NCBI GenBank assembly: GCA_015039315.1
Contig: WIDE01000024.1
Span: 365,286-429,285 of the forward strand
Reading direction: 5' to 3'
Source: Clavulina sp. PMI_390
Taxonomy: Eukaryota; Basidiomycota; Agaricomycetes; Cantharellales; Hydnaceae
Length of the DNA stretch: 64,000 nt
The notes under the pieces are model-generated. The model was not told the origin of the DNA. It did not search any database and saw nothing but the letters and a program-made list of their open reading frames with translations. A program made the position numbers and the translations under genes. Positions 21,716 to 33,402 of the stretch are shown piece after piece. Positions within the stretch are counted from its first letter, which is position 1; each line of letters begins with the position of its first letter.

Positions 21716-22317
21716 TCATGATGTTGGTTTTAGTTGCATAAGGGCTTCTAGAGAGGTGTTGGCGGAGGCAAGAAATGATGAGTGATCGAGTTGGGTAGCA
21801 TTAGCACTACGTTTATCGAGAAATTTAGCCATTTTGATGTCGAGATCACTGATTTTATCGTCTCCGACTTGGGAGTGTGTCCATAATTGGATATGGATTC
21901 GGTTGTATGCCTTTGGGCAGGGGGGGTTCGTCAAGTCAACTAGCGATGGAGAGTATTAGCATACTCACTTGAAGAACATTGGGGTGCTTGATGAAGGGTA
22001 TGGTCAGAGCGCGTATACCAGGGCAACAAAGAGTTGAACATGTAGACCCTTACATGGTTATTACGGGCACTGTGCAAAGCAGACGCGCTCATAAAGGCCC
22101 ATGCGTCAGTGAACGAAGCAAATTGAAGACTCTTGGCTAGGTAAGAATTCTGAGGACCGACAGTCCAACCAGTGGACTTGAGTTTCAGGAGAGCTGCGGA
22201 TTTGGCATCGAGGGGTGTTTCTGCTGGCGATAAACAGGTTGTGGAGGAATGCAGTGATTTGCAATGGGCCGAGAGGCACGCCGAAGTGTTCGTTATGGCC
22301 AGCATCCTCGAGAACAC
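21716..22317 (-). CDS. pterin-4a-carbinolamine dehydratase (PCD/DCoH family)
   Basis: Small cytosolic or mitochondrial enzyme that dehydrates 4a-hydroxytetrahydropterin. Exon 1 (from ATG 22317) gives KLKSTGWTVGPQNSYLAKSL, then QFASFTDAWAFMSASALHSA and RNNH. An 18-nt exon near 21981-21998 gives HPNVLQ and the last exon AYNRIHIQLWTHSQVGDD, then ISDLDIKMAKFLDK. This rebuilds the family pattern F..F..A..F......A....HHP....YN.V.I.L.TH....I...D..LA, including the HHP active-site pair formed across an intron. The tail continues about 30 residues and stops at 21716-21718. The N-terminus is about 40 residues longer than minimal PCD and could be a targeting sequence. 3' end to 3' end with the HAD gene (about 100 bp). 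Confidence 0.82.
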
Positions 22318-22660
22318 TCTCGAAGAGGACAGAACATTCTAGGAGACATTTCAAAAGACTGACAACAGATGGCCAACCAGTGCCAAGAAAGGCGGAAACA
22401 TACGCAGGTCAGCATGGTGTGTTTGTTTGGATGTGTTTGTCCTCGATGGAGATATGACCGTGGCCGTGCCTGGAAATGAATGTGATATACACTTGATATA
22501 TACACTATTATATACAACTCCCTTTGCTATAGCATCGCCATTGTACCGCCTCCCCTCCCTTGACCATTATTTGCCTGTCTTGCTTCTGCACGACCAACTC
22601 GTTATAAGTGACTCAACCGGAAGTTAACCATAGCCTTACCATCTGCCGCCACGCATTGAC
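22318..22660. other. divergent intergenic region
   Basis: 343 bp between the starts of the PCD gene (minus) and the next gene (plus). AT-rich with TATA-like text near 22495-22515 (GATATATACACTATTATATAC). No gene. Confidence 0.4.
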
Positions 22661-25331
22661 ATGGCCGCCGATTCGCCAGAGGCAGCACAGATGGCCCTGG
22701 TCTCTGACCTGATCGGTACGAGCGTCTCTTTCTATGAACGCATCGTACGACGCTTATCATTTCTTGATGGACAACCCCTCTAGCCCACATCTGCAGAGCA
22801 GGTTTCGAGGACTGGTACATTATCAACCAACTCTGCGATCTGATCATGACCCATGAGCTATGCGCTCTCCAGTCTAACTTGTCTCTAGCAGAGCAACTAA
22901 GAGTCTCGGCGAACGCAGACCCAGTCCTCATGAGAGTCGCTCGACTGTGGCTGATTCTTCTGCGGAACTGCGGTCATACCTATATCGAATACAATGCCTC
23001 GCCTGCCACAAAATTCATAGAATCCCTGGAAAATGTTCTTACCCAGCACCCTGAGTCGCACTCTAGCAAACGCTTGGCGCGTGTTCTGGGCTCTGCCGTC
23101 TACGATCATGCCAAGATGGATGTGAGGCACCCATACACCGTCCTGTGGCTCAAGATCAAGTATCCTGGCCAACCAGTAACGGTGCGCGCGACACGTCGAC
23201 TTTTCGGCTTTCCGATGGTCTAGAATGCCGACTATCTCATGATGACTGACTCGGCGTTGCTATTCATAGGGCCTTCGCATCCCTGACAGCGATCCGCTGT
23301 TACAACGGCCGACGACCTCAGCGCCCATGTCGCCGGAAACCTCAAGCGGCCAGCGGCCTCGCGCAGCGGTAAGCAGTAGCATTTCTCAAATCGTCTTCCC
23401 CCTATTGAACGTGTGTTATAGACTGGGCCTTCCCGATCACCACCACCACAATCCCCACCCACTATCACTGTCGCACGAGTCGGCGATCCAGAACGCCCTG
23501 GTAAGTCCCTTTCGGTTCAAACCCCCGCACTTCGCTATTTCTGCTGACAGTACCCCCAGCTTGGAATCCTTACAGCTATTCACAACCTGAAGTTCCACAC
23601 GGGGACCCGATCCCACGGCCTGGCGCTCCAGCTCCCAACCGGCCGGTCACTGCCCCTCCTCCCTCCACCGACTCTGACATCATTTCTGGTAAACCACCGT
23701 ATCCCTGGCATCCCACAAGGTCGTACACAAACGAGAATGCAGACAGCTGGGCCAAGTATTATGCAATGGGCGGAACCGAGCCTGATGGAAAAGTGTGGTT
23801 CATCCCCGAGACGCTGCCCGTAGCCCTAGGTGGGCGAGCTCAGAAGCATAATCAGGCCTGGGATCCATACCGTCAAGCGCGCCAAAATCCAGGCGCGACA
23901 GCTGGACCTTCCCAAACACAACTCAAATCACCACAATCACCACTACAAGCGCCAGAACTAGCCCTGCCTACCATAAGCCCAAAGATCGCTAAGCGAGAGA
24001 TAGTTTGGGACGCACGACCCACCGCTCAGGACGAGAATCCGAAAAGACCCAATATCAAAGTGCCCGCTGCTACATCCAAAGCCCCCTTTTCCACCTCACC
24101 TGTCAAATCTCCCGAGTTCCTCGCGATGCCCTACTCGTCGTATAACAACAACTCCACATCTGACCTGGAGAATGATGGGAGTGAGCAGCCAAAGAAGAAA
24201 AAGGGCCTACGCCATTCGATGATGGCCTCCGTGCGATCCTCATTTGACAAAGTGCGCACCAAGGACCCTCTTCCGCAGAATGAAGAAGAGGGGCATGGAT
24301 GGGAGGTAATCAGAGAGAGAGCTACGCCTTCCCCATCCCCACCCGAGTCCGACCCTACGAGTCCATTCAACAATCCTCTTCCAGCATTCCCAGCATTCCC
24401 ACCTCGTATTGGCTCTCCATCACCTCGCCTTCCTTCAGTATCTGCCTCCTCTGTTACTCCTGTACCCCTAACTCCATCTGCCTCAACACCTGATATCTTC
24501 ACTCTCGTCCATAGCGCAGCGACTCTTGACACCCATTTTACCCTCAATATGTCCGTCACCGATTTCTGTGCGCACGTCCGAGCATCTCCTCATGGGAGAA
24601 ATGCCTACTTGACCAAGCTCGTATGGCACAAGGAGCTCAGTGGGGTCAAACATGAATTCATGCTAGTGAAGATCGTCTATCCCTCTGCTATGTCACCACG
24701 ACCGCCTTCCCAACCAGCTGGTTCCACGTCGCCTTCACCGCTAAGAAATGATAATGGGAACCCCCCGCCATTCGAGACGTCTGGAGGTACCGTCACGACT
24801 TGGGTAAGGCTGGATCGTGCCGCGCAGCAAGGGTACAAAGGGATTTGGAGCTCTCAGTTCCGAAGTTCATCAGCGGTCTTTCCAGCAAACGATACAGTGA
24901 GTCAAGAGCAGTGCATTAGCTTCATTCCCCTTTGACGCTAAAAATTCGTCGATTTTTATGTTTCCTGTAGGCGATGGTGTCAGGAAGCAGAAACGTCCTA
25001 CAGGGCAACACAAGCAAGATTCAGGCAACTATTGAATTCCGCGCTCCACCGACGCTGGCTGATTTGGGCGACCTCCTTGGGGTGATTCTCGAGGAATCGG
25101 CCGAGTATGATCTGTTCAAGGTACGAATACCGCTCTTTGTTGTATTCTGCACTGGCTTGACAAGCTCGCTTGCTGCTTCGCATATAGGAGAACTGCTACT
25201 TCTTTTGCTCGGTAATTCAGCAGTTATTACGAGAATTCCATGAGAGCCGTGTCGATGGGAAACCTTTGCACGAGAATCTCGGCTCTGACGCGCGACGGCG
25301 GATTACTCTTCGCCTTCGTCAACGAACGTGA
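22661..25331 (+). CDS. protein with weak ENTH/VHS-like N-terminus and C-terminal His...RLDR...ENC module
   Basis: Multi-exon gene of about 650 residues. ATG 22661 gives MAADSPEAAQMALVSDLI. The second exon is helical, with VARLWLILLRNCGHTYIEY, faintly like ENTH/VHS or Lsb5-type domains. A Pro/Ser-rich middle (23600-24480) contains a basic patch, PKKKKGLRHSMMASVRSSF. The C-terminal half has TDFCAHV, then VKHEFMLVKIVYP, TTWVRLDRAAQQ, PPTLADLGDLLGVILEE and, after an intron, ENCYFFCSVIQQLLREF. The last run of motifs, in the same order, is shared with the tandem array at 49.7-64 kb. It ends RLRQRT, TGA at 25329-25331. Not recognised as a named family. The His and the Asn-Cys could be a cysteine-hydrolase pair of the NlpC/P60-LRAT type; this is inference. 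Confidence 0.72.
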
Positions 25332-25991
25332 GCTACTTCTCACTAACAACATCCTCGTGACGTCATACTGACCAGAAACATGCTTCTTGAATTAGTATTC
25401 CCTTTTCTCTGCCTGCTGCCGCATAATGCAGCATGCATTGCGCACTATATATCAAACCTAGACTCCACACTTCCTGCAGGCTTTCTTCGTTCTTATTCTT
25501 GCCAATCTGTTGTGCTGATCATGTGCTCCGTCATTTGTACACTCGATAATACCCCATCGCAATTTCCCTCTATGTAACATTGCTCTCGCTCATAAGATCT
25601 GAATATGCTGTATTGTTCACCCTGCGAGAAACAAGAAACGCTGAACACGTGATCATTCTGAACACCTTCCCTGCTTCTGGGGCACGAAACTGGGTCCTCT
25701 TTGCGCAAACCTGCTTGGAATCCCTTGGGGGAGCTCCATCTGGTGGGGGAAGAAAATGAGCTTCCTGAAACCCTACCACAGCCTATCAGACAAATCGCAG
25801 CGTCAGTTTGTACAATTCCGTTGAACCTTACCCACTACCGAGCATCGCTTTTATTTCCATTGAATCGAAAATCAAAGAGGGCCAATCCTTTCCTCGGACT
25901 CGAATAAAAAGGCCAGACCCATGAGTCACACCGCGTCCATCATAATCCCCCCCTCGCAAACTAGTCATCTTCTCCTAGCAAAATTTTTACT
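25332..25991. other. intergenic region
   Basis: 660 bp between two plus-strand genes. The frames seen are short and unconvincing. Probably a 3' UTR and the promoter of the membrane-protein gene (TATA-like AATAAAAAG near 25904). Confidence 0.45.
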
Positions 25992-28026
25992 ATGGGCGAC
26001 TCTGAAAGTTCTCCGAGGCCTCCTAACTTACAGTCAAGCTTCTCTCAGTTCGTGATCGACCAAGCTCCCCCCGATCGTCGGCAAATAGTGCAGAATTGGT
26101 TTATAAGACCAGATGTTGAGATGATCAGGTTGGAGGAAACAGAAAATGATATCCCTTCACCTCCTCCAGATCCTCCAGAGGTGTCTGCCAAAGAGCTTCA
26201 AAGGGCAGCGCGCGCTTTCTATGAAGCGAATGGGGATGGTAGTGGTCCTTCACCCGGAGTACACATTCTTGTGCTACTTTTCGTTGTCCTGTTTGCCATC
26301 CCAGCATGGTTGGTTTTCTTCGGCAAATGTGTATGGAGATTCCTCAAGTCGGTAAGTCCGGGGCTTAGGACTATGTTTTTGTGTTTTGATGCGATCGGGT
26401 TGTGGAGATCAGGGGAAAACACACCTGCAAGCCCAGTCACATTGGCGTAACTACCGGGAAAAGGTTTTAGAATACGTCCTATACGTTGTTTACGTTAGGG
26501 GAGCACTGAATCAAGGTGGCGTGGCGGTCTTTATCTAGCTCGGCGACGTGCTCTTGATGTACAAGGACTTTTGTCCCTTACAGGCAGCGGTGGAGCCAGA
26601 GCGATTATCGCACCTGCCATAATACCAAGCTTCTTACATGCCCACGTAGGCACCACGGTAGACCCATGCTATTGTTTCGCTAACAGACTCCATTAGGTCG
26701 CCGCTCTTAAGCATGGAAAGGAACTGATGAACGCAGCCTTACTGGAACTGGAGCGCCTCAAGAGCCTTGTGAGTTATCACGTCTAGGCTACAACACACAT
26801 GAGGCCCTAATGATATATCTAGCATCATATCGCTGTGCTCCAATGTCGAGCAGCACTACAAGCTGCCGCGGAAAATCCACCTCAAATACCAGACGATCCG
26901 ACCCAAACTGTACGCTACCATTGTGGGCTTTATCCCTGGTGCTTCTTTTTATTGAAGATTTTTCCGATATGCAAGGACTGGAATGCCCCTGCTTGGATAG
27001 ACCATGATGCTGCAATTCAGAAATACAGGGAACGCAAAGAGGTGGCAGAGAGTCTCAGGCTTGACGTACGCTGATTTCTTTCATGAAATTCCTTGTGATG
27101 TAGTTGTAACCTCATATCTCACATAGGTGGAGCAAGCAAAAGATCACCTACGACGGATTCATGACGCGGCTCAGTCCGAGGCTAGTGCCAAAGTCACTAC
27201 GTATTCCGTAAGTGCCTCTCTTTTTACCATATAAGATAGGCTCAATGATTTGTTTCCTAAAGGGCCTCGCCGATTGGGCATCGGTAAGCGACATCGATGC
27301 TTGAGTCAGTCACAGGCTGATGTCTATCCTTCAAGGATGCATACGATGTATATTCTCAAACAATGACCGCGGTATCTAATATTGCAGTTGTCGGCGCAGG
27401 CTTGGCATACTCCTCGATCTTTAGGTCGGTGACCTTGTCCTTTCCCATTGTGTCCCACTCTTGAACCTTTGAAATTATCAAGTGCAACTAGAGGGGATGT
27501 CGGATTGATGTCTTGGGCGTTCTCCCTCTTCGTCGTCGCCCTGTCAATTATTGTCCCCCTTCAGTGGGTTCTTCTCTGGTGTCGACGCCTCGGGGACTAT
27601 CCATTCTTGCAGAGTCGGCTATGGAACTTCTTCGTAGCAAGTGGCATCCACAGCGCTGTTGCGGCACTGTGCACTGCCATTACCATCCTGGTCGTCACTG
27701 TATTCAACCTTCACTTCAACGTCAGCTCTGAACCATATATGAACCCGAATTCCGCAAATTGGGATGCTCGGCTCGAATTTGGAGTAAACCCCAGAAATGG
27801 AGCCATCGTCGTCTTTACGGTAAGGGTCCCCTGATCCACACTCCTCTGATATGTGTCTAATACGGTATATTCCTCCCTAATCAAGTCGGTGGCCATCGTT
27901 CTCTTCGTAACATTCTTGGTGTTTGCTGTCTTTGCATGCTCAAACGGGCTTTCGCAGTTCCCATGGCGGCGGCACATTCGTCGTCGCCCCCGGAATACCA
28001 GAGAATCAGTTTATGCCCTTAAGTAA
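25992..28026 (+). CDS. multi-TM coiled-coil membrane protein, paralogue 1 of 4 (divergent copy)
   Basis: Unrecognised family shared with the three genes downstream. Exon 1 (25992-26351) gives a soluble N-terminus and a TM (HILVLLFVVLFAIPAWLVFF). Later exons give GGARAIIAPAIIPSFLHAH (weak version of the GG.KG..LPSK.P.FL motif), a helical region (VAALKHGKELMNAALLELER; AAIQKYRERKEVAESLRLD; EQAKDHLRRIHDAAQSEA), then SATRGDVGLMSWAFSLFVVA followed by LSIIVPLQWVLLW, FFVASGIHSAVAALCTAITI, HFNVSSEPYMNPNSANWDA and a final TM (AIVLFVTFLVFAVFACSNGL). About 10 short exons. The 3' end is uncertain: TAA at 28024-28026 is the simplest stop, but GTAAGT overlaps it and a further exon near 28258-28365 is possible. 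It is the most diverged copy and the only one on the plus strand. Confidence 0.7.
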
Positions 28027-28403
28027 GTTCGCATTTGCTTTGAATATCGTCTATCATACGTTGTATACCCGATTGTAGAGTCTTTACCCACTGTATGGTT
28101 AATACGCTCAGACCTGTAGAGTCCACTAGATCCCCAGTTGGAAGGCTTGCACTTCCTAATAATACCACCCCCGTAATATTTCTCGCAAGCTTGTCTTCCC
28201 CGATACACGTGAAGTGCTTCAGCCGCGATCATGGTGCTTACTCACTGGTGCTAGGATAGTCTTTACGTAGCGAGTTGAAGGATGAAGATGGAAATGAGGA
28301 TTATGGCTGGGTATGGAGACAGAATGTCCGATGGCAGATGAAGTACATAAAAGAGGAGGCTTGACGTCGTAACTTTTCGATGCAAGGTTCGTAGTCAGGT
28401 GGA
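28027..28403. other. convergent spacer, possible last exon of paralogue 1
   Basis: 377 bp between tail-to-tail paralogues. A frame after ATAG at about 28258 codes for SLRSELKDEDGNEDYGWVW and ends at TGA near 28363-28365. It could be an alternative last exon of the upstream gene, but no splice I tried joins it in frame directly. Confidence 0.3.
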
Positions 28404-30591
28404 TCAATCCACCGTCGCGATCTCGGCCTTTTCAGCATCACCGCCCAAAGGGACGCCAGTGATTTGCTTTTCCAAATCCTCGATCCTATCCAGCATCTTA
28501 TGTTTTCGCATCATGCTGCGCCGCCAGAGGAACACATTCATGCCGTTTGCCCCTGCAAAGAATGCAAACACCAAGACCACCCCAAGGATCCCGAGACCGA
28601 TAAACTATAAACAATAAGATCGTGTGAGCATATGAGATCGCTTACCGCGAGGACGAGGTCATGCACATACAGCGAACGCAAATTTCGCACTCGGGCCAGG
28701 GCTCACGTCGAATTCGAGATGGGCATCCCAATTCGCCGCATTCGAGTTGTTGTACGGCTCGCTAGTGACGTTGAAGTGCAGGCTCAAGACGGTGACGACC
28801 AGCAGGCTGATGGCAGCAAACGCAGAGGCACTAGCACCGTAGACTCCAACAGCCAGAAACAGTTCCCACACGCGAGGGGTGGAGAAGGGATAGTTGTCCA
28901 ACCTGGAACACCATCGAAGGAGTGCTTGCACCGGAATGACGATGGCCAACCCGACGATGAAAAGAGAAAAGGCCCACGCCATGAGGCCAATACTCCCCCT
29001 TGTAGCACTGTGTAGAGGATCACCATAGTCAGAACGATTTGGCCGACCAGGGTGAGGAGGGAGAATGAGCCAACCTGAATATTGCTCCATAGGTCAAACC
29101 GGCGCCGACGAACGACACTCCAGTAATAGCAGTCATCAGATTGTCGTACGAATCATAGGCATCTTGGGCCCAGTCCGCAATACCCTATACGGTCGATCCC
29201 ATCATCAATATCTATATAGGGCTTCGACCCAAAAGATGGCAAGCTCACCAGGTAACCTGTGGCTGCTGCGCTACCTTGAGTCTTTACGACCTGCTTTGCG
29301 TGGATAACCAGTTCTTGCGCGTCTCGAAGCTAACAGAGCAGCGACGTTAGCATCAATCATCAGAGCATTCTGTGTCGATCAAAATGCCATACCGCTTGCT
29401 TTGCACTTCCAGCTGCCTTTTGACGCGCTTCGAACTTGTTGAACGCTCTATCGAACCCTTCGTCCTGTTATACCCGCTATCAGCAAATGCGATGAGACTG
29501 CCAAGATAAAGCGGAATACTCACATCATCGATTTCACTGGCAACGAGGGCAGCTCTCAAAGCTTCGCCCCTACGACGAATAGTAATGTTGTGCTATATAG
29601 CATAAGAGTTAATACTGTATTTACTTGAGGATGTTGAAGAAGCCACAGCCCTTACCAGCTGTTTCGCCATTGTGAGTTCTTCCCTAGCGCTCCTAACTAG
29701 AGTTTCACCCTTGGTCAGAGCGTCCGCCTAGGGTCGAATAGATGAGTCTCGTATACATGCAGGGGTAAAATCATTGGGCTTACTCGGCCGTGAAGGAAAC
29801 CGGGCGATTTGCTGGGAAGCAGCATGCCCTTGAACCCGCCACGCACTATGCAGGTGGTGTGTGTAAGTTATATGGATCAAACCAGATCGCATCAATTGAT
29901 TGCTTACTCGGGACGCGGACGAACACGACAACGTAGAGGAAATAGAGTGCCCAAGTGTGTGCCAGAATCCATGGCTTCCAGTGGGTCTTGAGCACGGATG
30001 GGAGAAGGATTGCTGTGTTCATTGGTGGGTTTATTCCATGAGGCCTCCGCAGTGAGTACCAAGCACGACGAGCAAACTAGGAATGAAGGGATTCGCAGCC
30101 AAAGGTTAATGAAGGTCAGCGGAATGAAGCGTGCGTGAATTGAAGCGAAAGCTTACGCCGATCACAGGTGAGAGCAGCCGCCTCACCACGAAGAGCAGTA
30201 CGACGCCAACGAGGTAAAAGGCAGCAGGTACAAGCAAAAAGATGGCAAGAATCCACGCGAGTAGCCGGTAGCGCACTCGAGATTCTTCAAAGTTGTGGGC
30301 ACCGTTCAGCACCCTCTCGCGCTTCAGCTCGGGCCAAGGTTCGACTGATGTTGGAGGGGGTCTTTCGAGTCTTCGATCATCCAGAGCCTCTTCAGGGGGT
30401 GGCCTGAAGAGCTTGAGGGCGTCGTCTCTGCGGTCGGGATCCAGGTGGTAGAGGAGGTCGAAGAGGAATGGCCCAAGCTCGTCTTCCATGGTGCCATCCT
30501 CCCAAGGCCCGTGTGCGGCTGGATCAGCAGCATGGCCTCCATCTCCTGCTCCAGGAGGTGGTGGCGTTCCAGGAGGGTTGGCGTCTGCCAT
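28404..30591 (-). CDS. multi-TM coiled-coil membrane protein, paralogue 2 of 4
   Basis: ATG 30591 gives MADANPPGTPPPPGAGDGG, an acidic cytosolic part (DELGPFLFDLLYHLDPDRRD, DALKLFRPPPEEALDD), then TM1 (LLAWILAIFLLVPAAFYLVG) and an adjacent TM (VVLLFVVRRLLSPVIGV). After an intron-rich stretch come WALYFLYVVVFVRVPS, GGFKGMLLPSKSPGFLHGR and a helical coil (ALTKGETLVRSAREELTMAK; EARQKAAGSAKQAV). Then SATRGSIGLMAWAFSLFIVG, AIVIPVQALLRWCSRLDNYP and ASAFAAISLLVVTVLSLHFN, VTSEPYNNSNAANWDAHLEF, and a final TM with GILGVVLVFAFFAGANGM. It ends RIEDLEKQITGVPLGGDAEK and IATVD, TGA at 28404-28406. About 60-70% of the visible C-terminal positions match paralogue 3. Function unknown. Confidence 0.78.
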
Positions 30592-31261
30592 CGATGATGA
30601 GGAAAGGGGGGAGGTGGTGGAGGGAGTGTGGACGGAGGCCGCTGAAGAGACGCACAACCAGTGCCACCTCGTCAAATAAGAAGATTGAGAGGCGCTGGGA
30701 GCAGTTGATTTTCCATCCTCATGTTCGAAAGGGTATCAAATGCGTTATTCATGCAGTTTATACGCATGAGCCGCTAATATGGGTGTTTCATTGCATGAGT
30801 AGGTTGGTCGGGGTTGCTGCTCCGGCAGGTTGTGGGCCTGCTTTTTGCACAAACACTTTGAGCATACTCCTTACCACGACCACTTGGGGCACCACAGCCC
30901 GAGGCTAGTCGATCGAGTCTTCGATGGTGCGGCTGCAGTGTAGCGCTTCACACTGCCTCGTGTATAAAGGCTCGAACAAAGTTCCAGTTCCAGGGAACAC
31001 AGAACCCAAACGATTGCAGCATGGACAACCAGCTGACGGGTTTGCGCACATCGCGCGCAGGACAAAAATTAGCTATTATTTCCTTCCACTACTTCGTGTG
31101 ATCTATTTCATCACAGAGGTACATGAGGTGTGCGGATATCTGGTAAACCCTCACGCTTCAGTCAGATGTCATCATTCGGCCTTGGAAATTTACATATCTG
31201 ATCACAAGTCTAATAGCTAAAGTGTCTACATAACTATTTTAGTCATCAAGAGTCATGAGGT
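30592..31261. other. intergenic region
   Basis: 670 bp between two minus-strand paralogues; no supported gene. It should hold the promoter of paralogue 2. Confidence 0.45.
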
Positions 31262-33402
31262 CTAGTAATCTGTTTGGTCACCATTCCCGAGCGCGTCATC
31301 CGCAGTGGCGCGAAGTGGCTTGCCATTGATCTGCTTCTCCAAATCGTCAATCCTATCCCGCATCTCGTTTTTCCGCATCATAGGAAATACGGCAACGCCG
31401 TTCGCGGCAGCAAAGAAACCAAATACCACAAGTATAACAAAAATGCCAAGGCCAATGAACTACAAGAGGAGGACCATGTGAGTTGATCACCCCTCTCACA
31501 AGCCTATAGGCGATATACGTACAGCGAATGCAAACTTTGCACTGGGGCCAGGGTTCACATCGAATACCAGCGGTGCATCCCAATTTGGAGCATTTGGATT
31601 GAAATAAGGCTGGCTGGAGACCCTAAAGTGAAGGCTTAGGACCGTGACGACTAGCAGGCTGATAGCGGCAACTACAGAAGCGCTGGCACTGTAAACGCCG
31701 ATAGCCAAGAACGTTTCCCATAAACGAGGCGTGGAGAATGGATGGTTGTCTAGTCTTGAGCACCACCGAAGAAGGGCTTGGACTGGGATAACGATCGCCA
31801 ATGCAATGATGAACAGAGAGAACGCCCAAGCCATGAGTCCGATACTTCCCCTTGTAGCACTACCATGAAGGAGTGAATAGTCAGAAACACATGCATGTTT
31901 CGCGAAAACGAAGGAGGATAGCGAACCCAAATATGGCGCCGTAGGTCAAACCAGCGCCGACGAATGCTACTCCGGTAATAGCAGTCATCAGATTTTCGTA
32001 CGAATCATTGGCATCCTGAGCCCAGTCCGCAATACCCTGTAATCTCGGGTCGGTAGAGATTCTTCTCAGCAAGACAGAACTCACGAGGTAGCCGGTTGCT
32101 ACTGTACAGCCTTGAGTCTTGACCACTTGCTTTGCATGGGCAACAAGATCTTCGGCATCCTTCAACTGAGGTGTAAATGGTATGAGCCAGATTGACAAAA
32201 TGAGACTGGACGCATCAGGACATCGTACCGCTTTCTTTGCGCTGCTCGCTGCCTTTTGGCGTGCCTCAAACGTTTCGAACGCTGCGTCGAATTTTTCGTC
32301 CTTTTTTACGTTGTTAGTAGAGTATAGGAAAGAGTAGAAGGGTGTGGACCATTCACTTCACCAGACCTGCTCGCGGCGAGGGCAGCTCGCAGCGCTTCGC
32401 TCCGACGACGGATAGTGATATTGCGCTGGGAAATTTGCGGCACAAAAAGCCGTACATTGACATGCCCTCAAGGACAGGAAAAACAGGGCTTACAAGCTCC
32501 TTAGCCATTTCGAGGTCCTCCCTGGCACTTCTCACCAGTCCTTCGCCGATCTCTAGAGCCTCTGCCTGGGACCAACAGATGAGCCAACGCTAATGAAATG
32601 GCAACAGTATGAATTACTTGATCATGAAGAAATCCAGGGGCCTTGCTAGGAAGCAGTATGCCTCTCAAACCACCCCTCACTAGGCAAGAATGTGAGTCGC
32701 GCGCTTCGACAAAGCAAGAATACGGTCTCACTTGGCACTCTGGTAAGTATGACAACATAGAGGAGGTAAAGCGCCCAGGTATATGCAAGAGCCCACGGTT
32801 TCCAGTGAGTTTTCAGCACTGGAGGGACGAGTGCTGCTACGTTTAGTGATCGGTTGGCGCCGTGACGCCGACGCAATGTGTGCCAGAGCCAGCGGGTAGT
32901 CTAGGGGTGAATGGTCCAAATTGAGGGTTAGATGAAGCATAGTGAGAAGCCAAGCGAGTAGTCTAAACCTTACAGCGGCCACGGTGGTAGGGGCTAGCCT
33001 GAGCATAAAGAGCAGTAAAGCACCAATGAGGTATACTGTTGCCGGCCAAAGCAGTAAGATGGCAAGCAGCCAAGCCCAAAAGCGGTACCACGCTCGAGTG
33101 TTCTCAAATGATTTTGCACTATTCAACACGTCATTGGCCTTCAACTCTGGCCAGGGCTCTGATAGTGGTAGAGGGGGTTTTTCGAGCTTTTGATTATCGA
33201 GAGCTTCTTCAGAAGGAGGCCTGAAAAGCTTGAGCGCGTCGTCTCGTCGGTCGTGAGGCAGGTTGGAAAGTAGATGGAAGAGAAATGGCCCGAGATCGTT
33301 TTCCAGCGAGCCATCGTCCCATCGTGAAGGTGCAGTTTCGTCGGTGACTCCGTTTGGATCTCGAGGGTCTAGCATAGCTCCCAATGGAATGACGCTCGTC
33401 AT
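31262..33402 (-). CDS. multi-TM coiled-coil membrane protein, paralogue 3 of 4
   Basis: Closest to paralogue 2. ATG 33402 gives MTSVIPLGAMLDPRDPNGVT, then DLGPFLFHLLSNLPHDRRDD and ALKLFRPPSEEALDN, TM1 (FWAWLLAILLLWPATVYLIG) and ALLLFMLRLAP. Further exons give WALYLLYVVILTRVPS, GGLRGILLPSKAPGFLHDQ, coil residues (LVRSAREDLEMAKELV), ITGVAFVGAGLTYGAIF, SATRGSIGLMAWAFSLFIIA, VIPVQALLRWCSRLDNHPF, FRVSSQPYFNPNAPNWDAPL and a last TM (FGLGIFVILVVFGFFAAANG). It ends RIDDLEKQINGKPLRATADD, then NGDQTDY, TAG at 31262-31264. A start at 33375 (MLDPRDPNG) is also possible. Same gene order and orientation as paralogue 2, consistent with tandem duplication. Confidence 0.78.
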
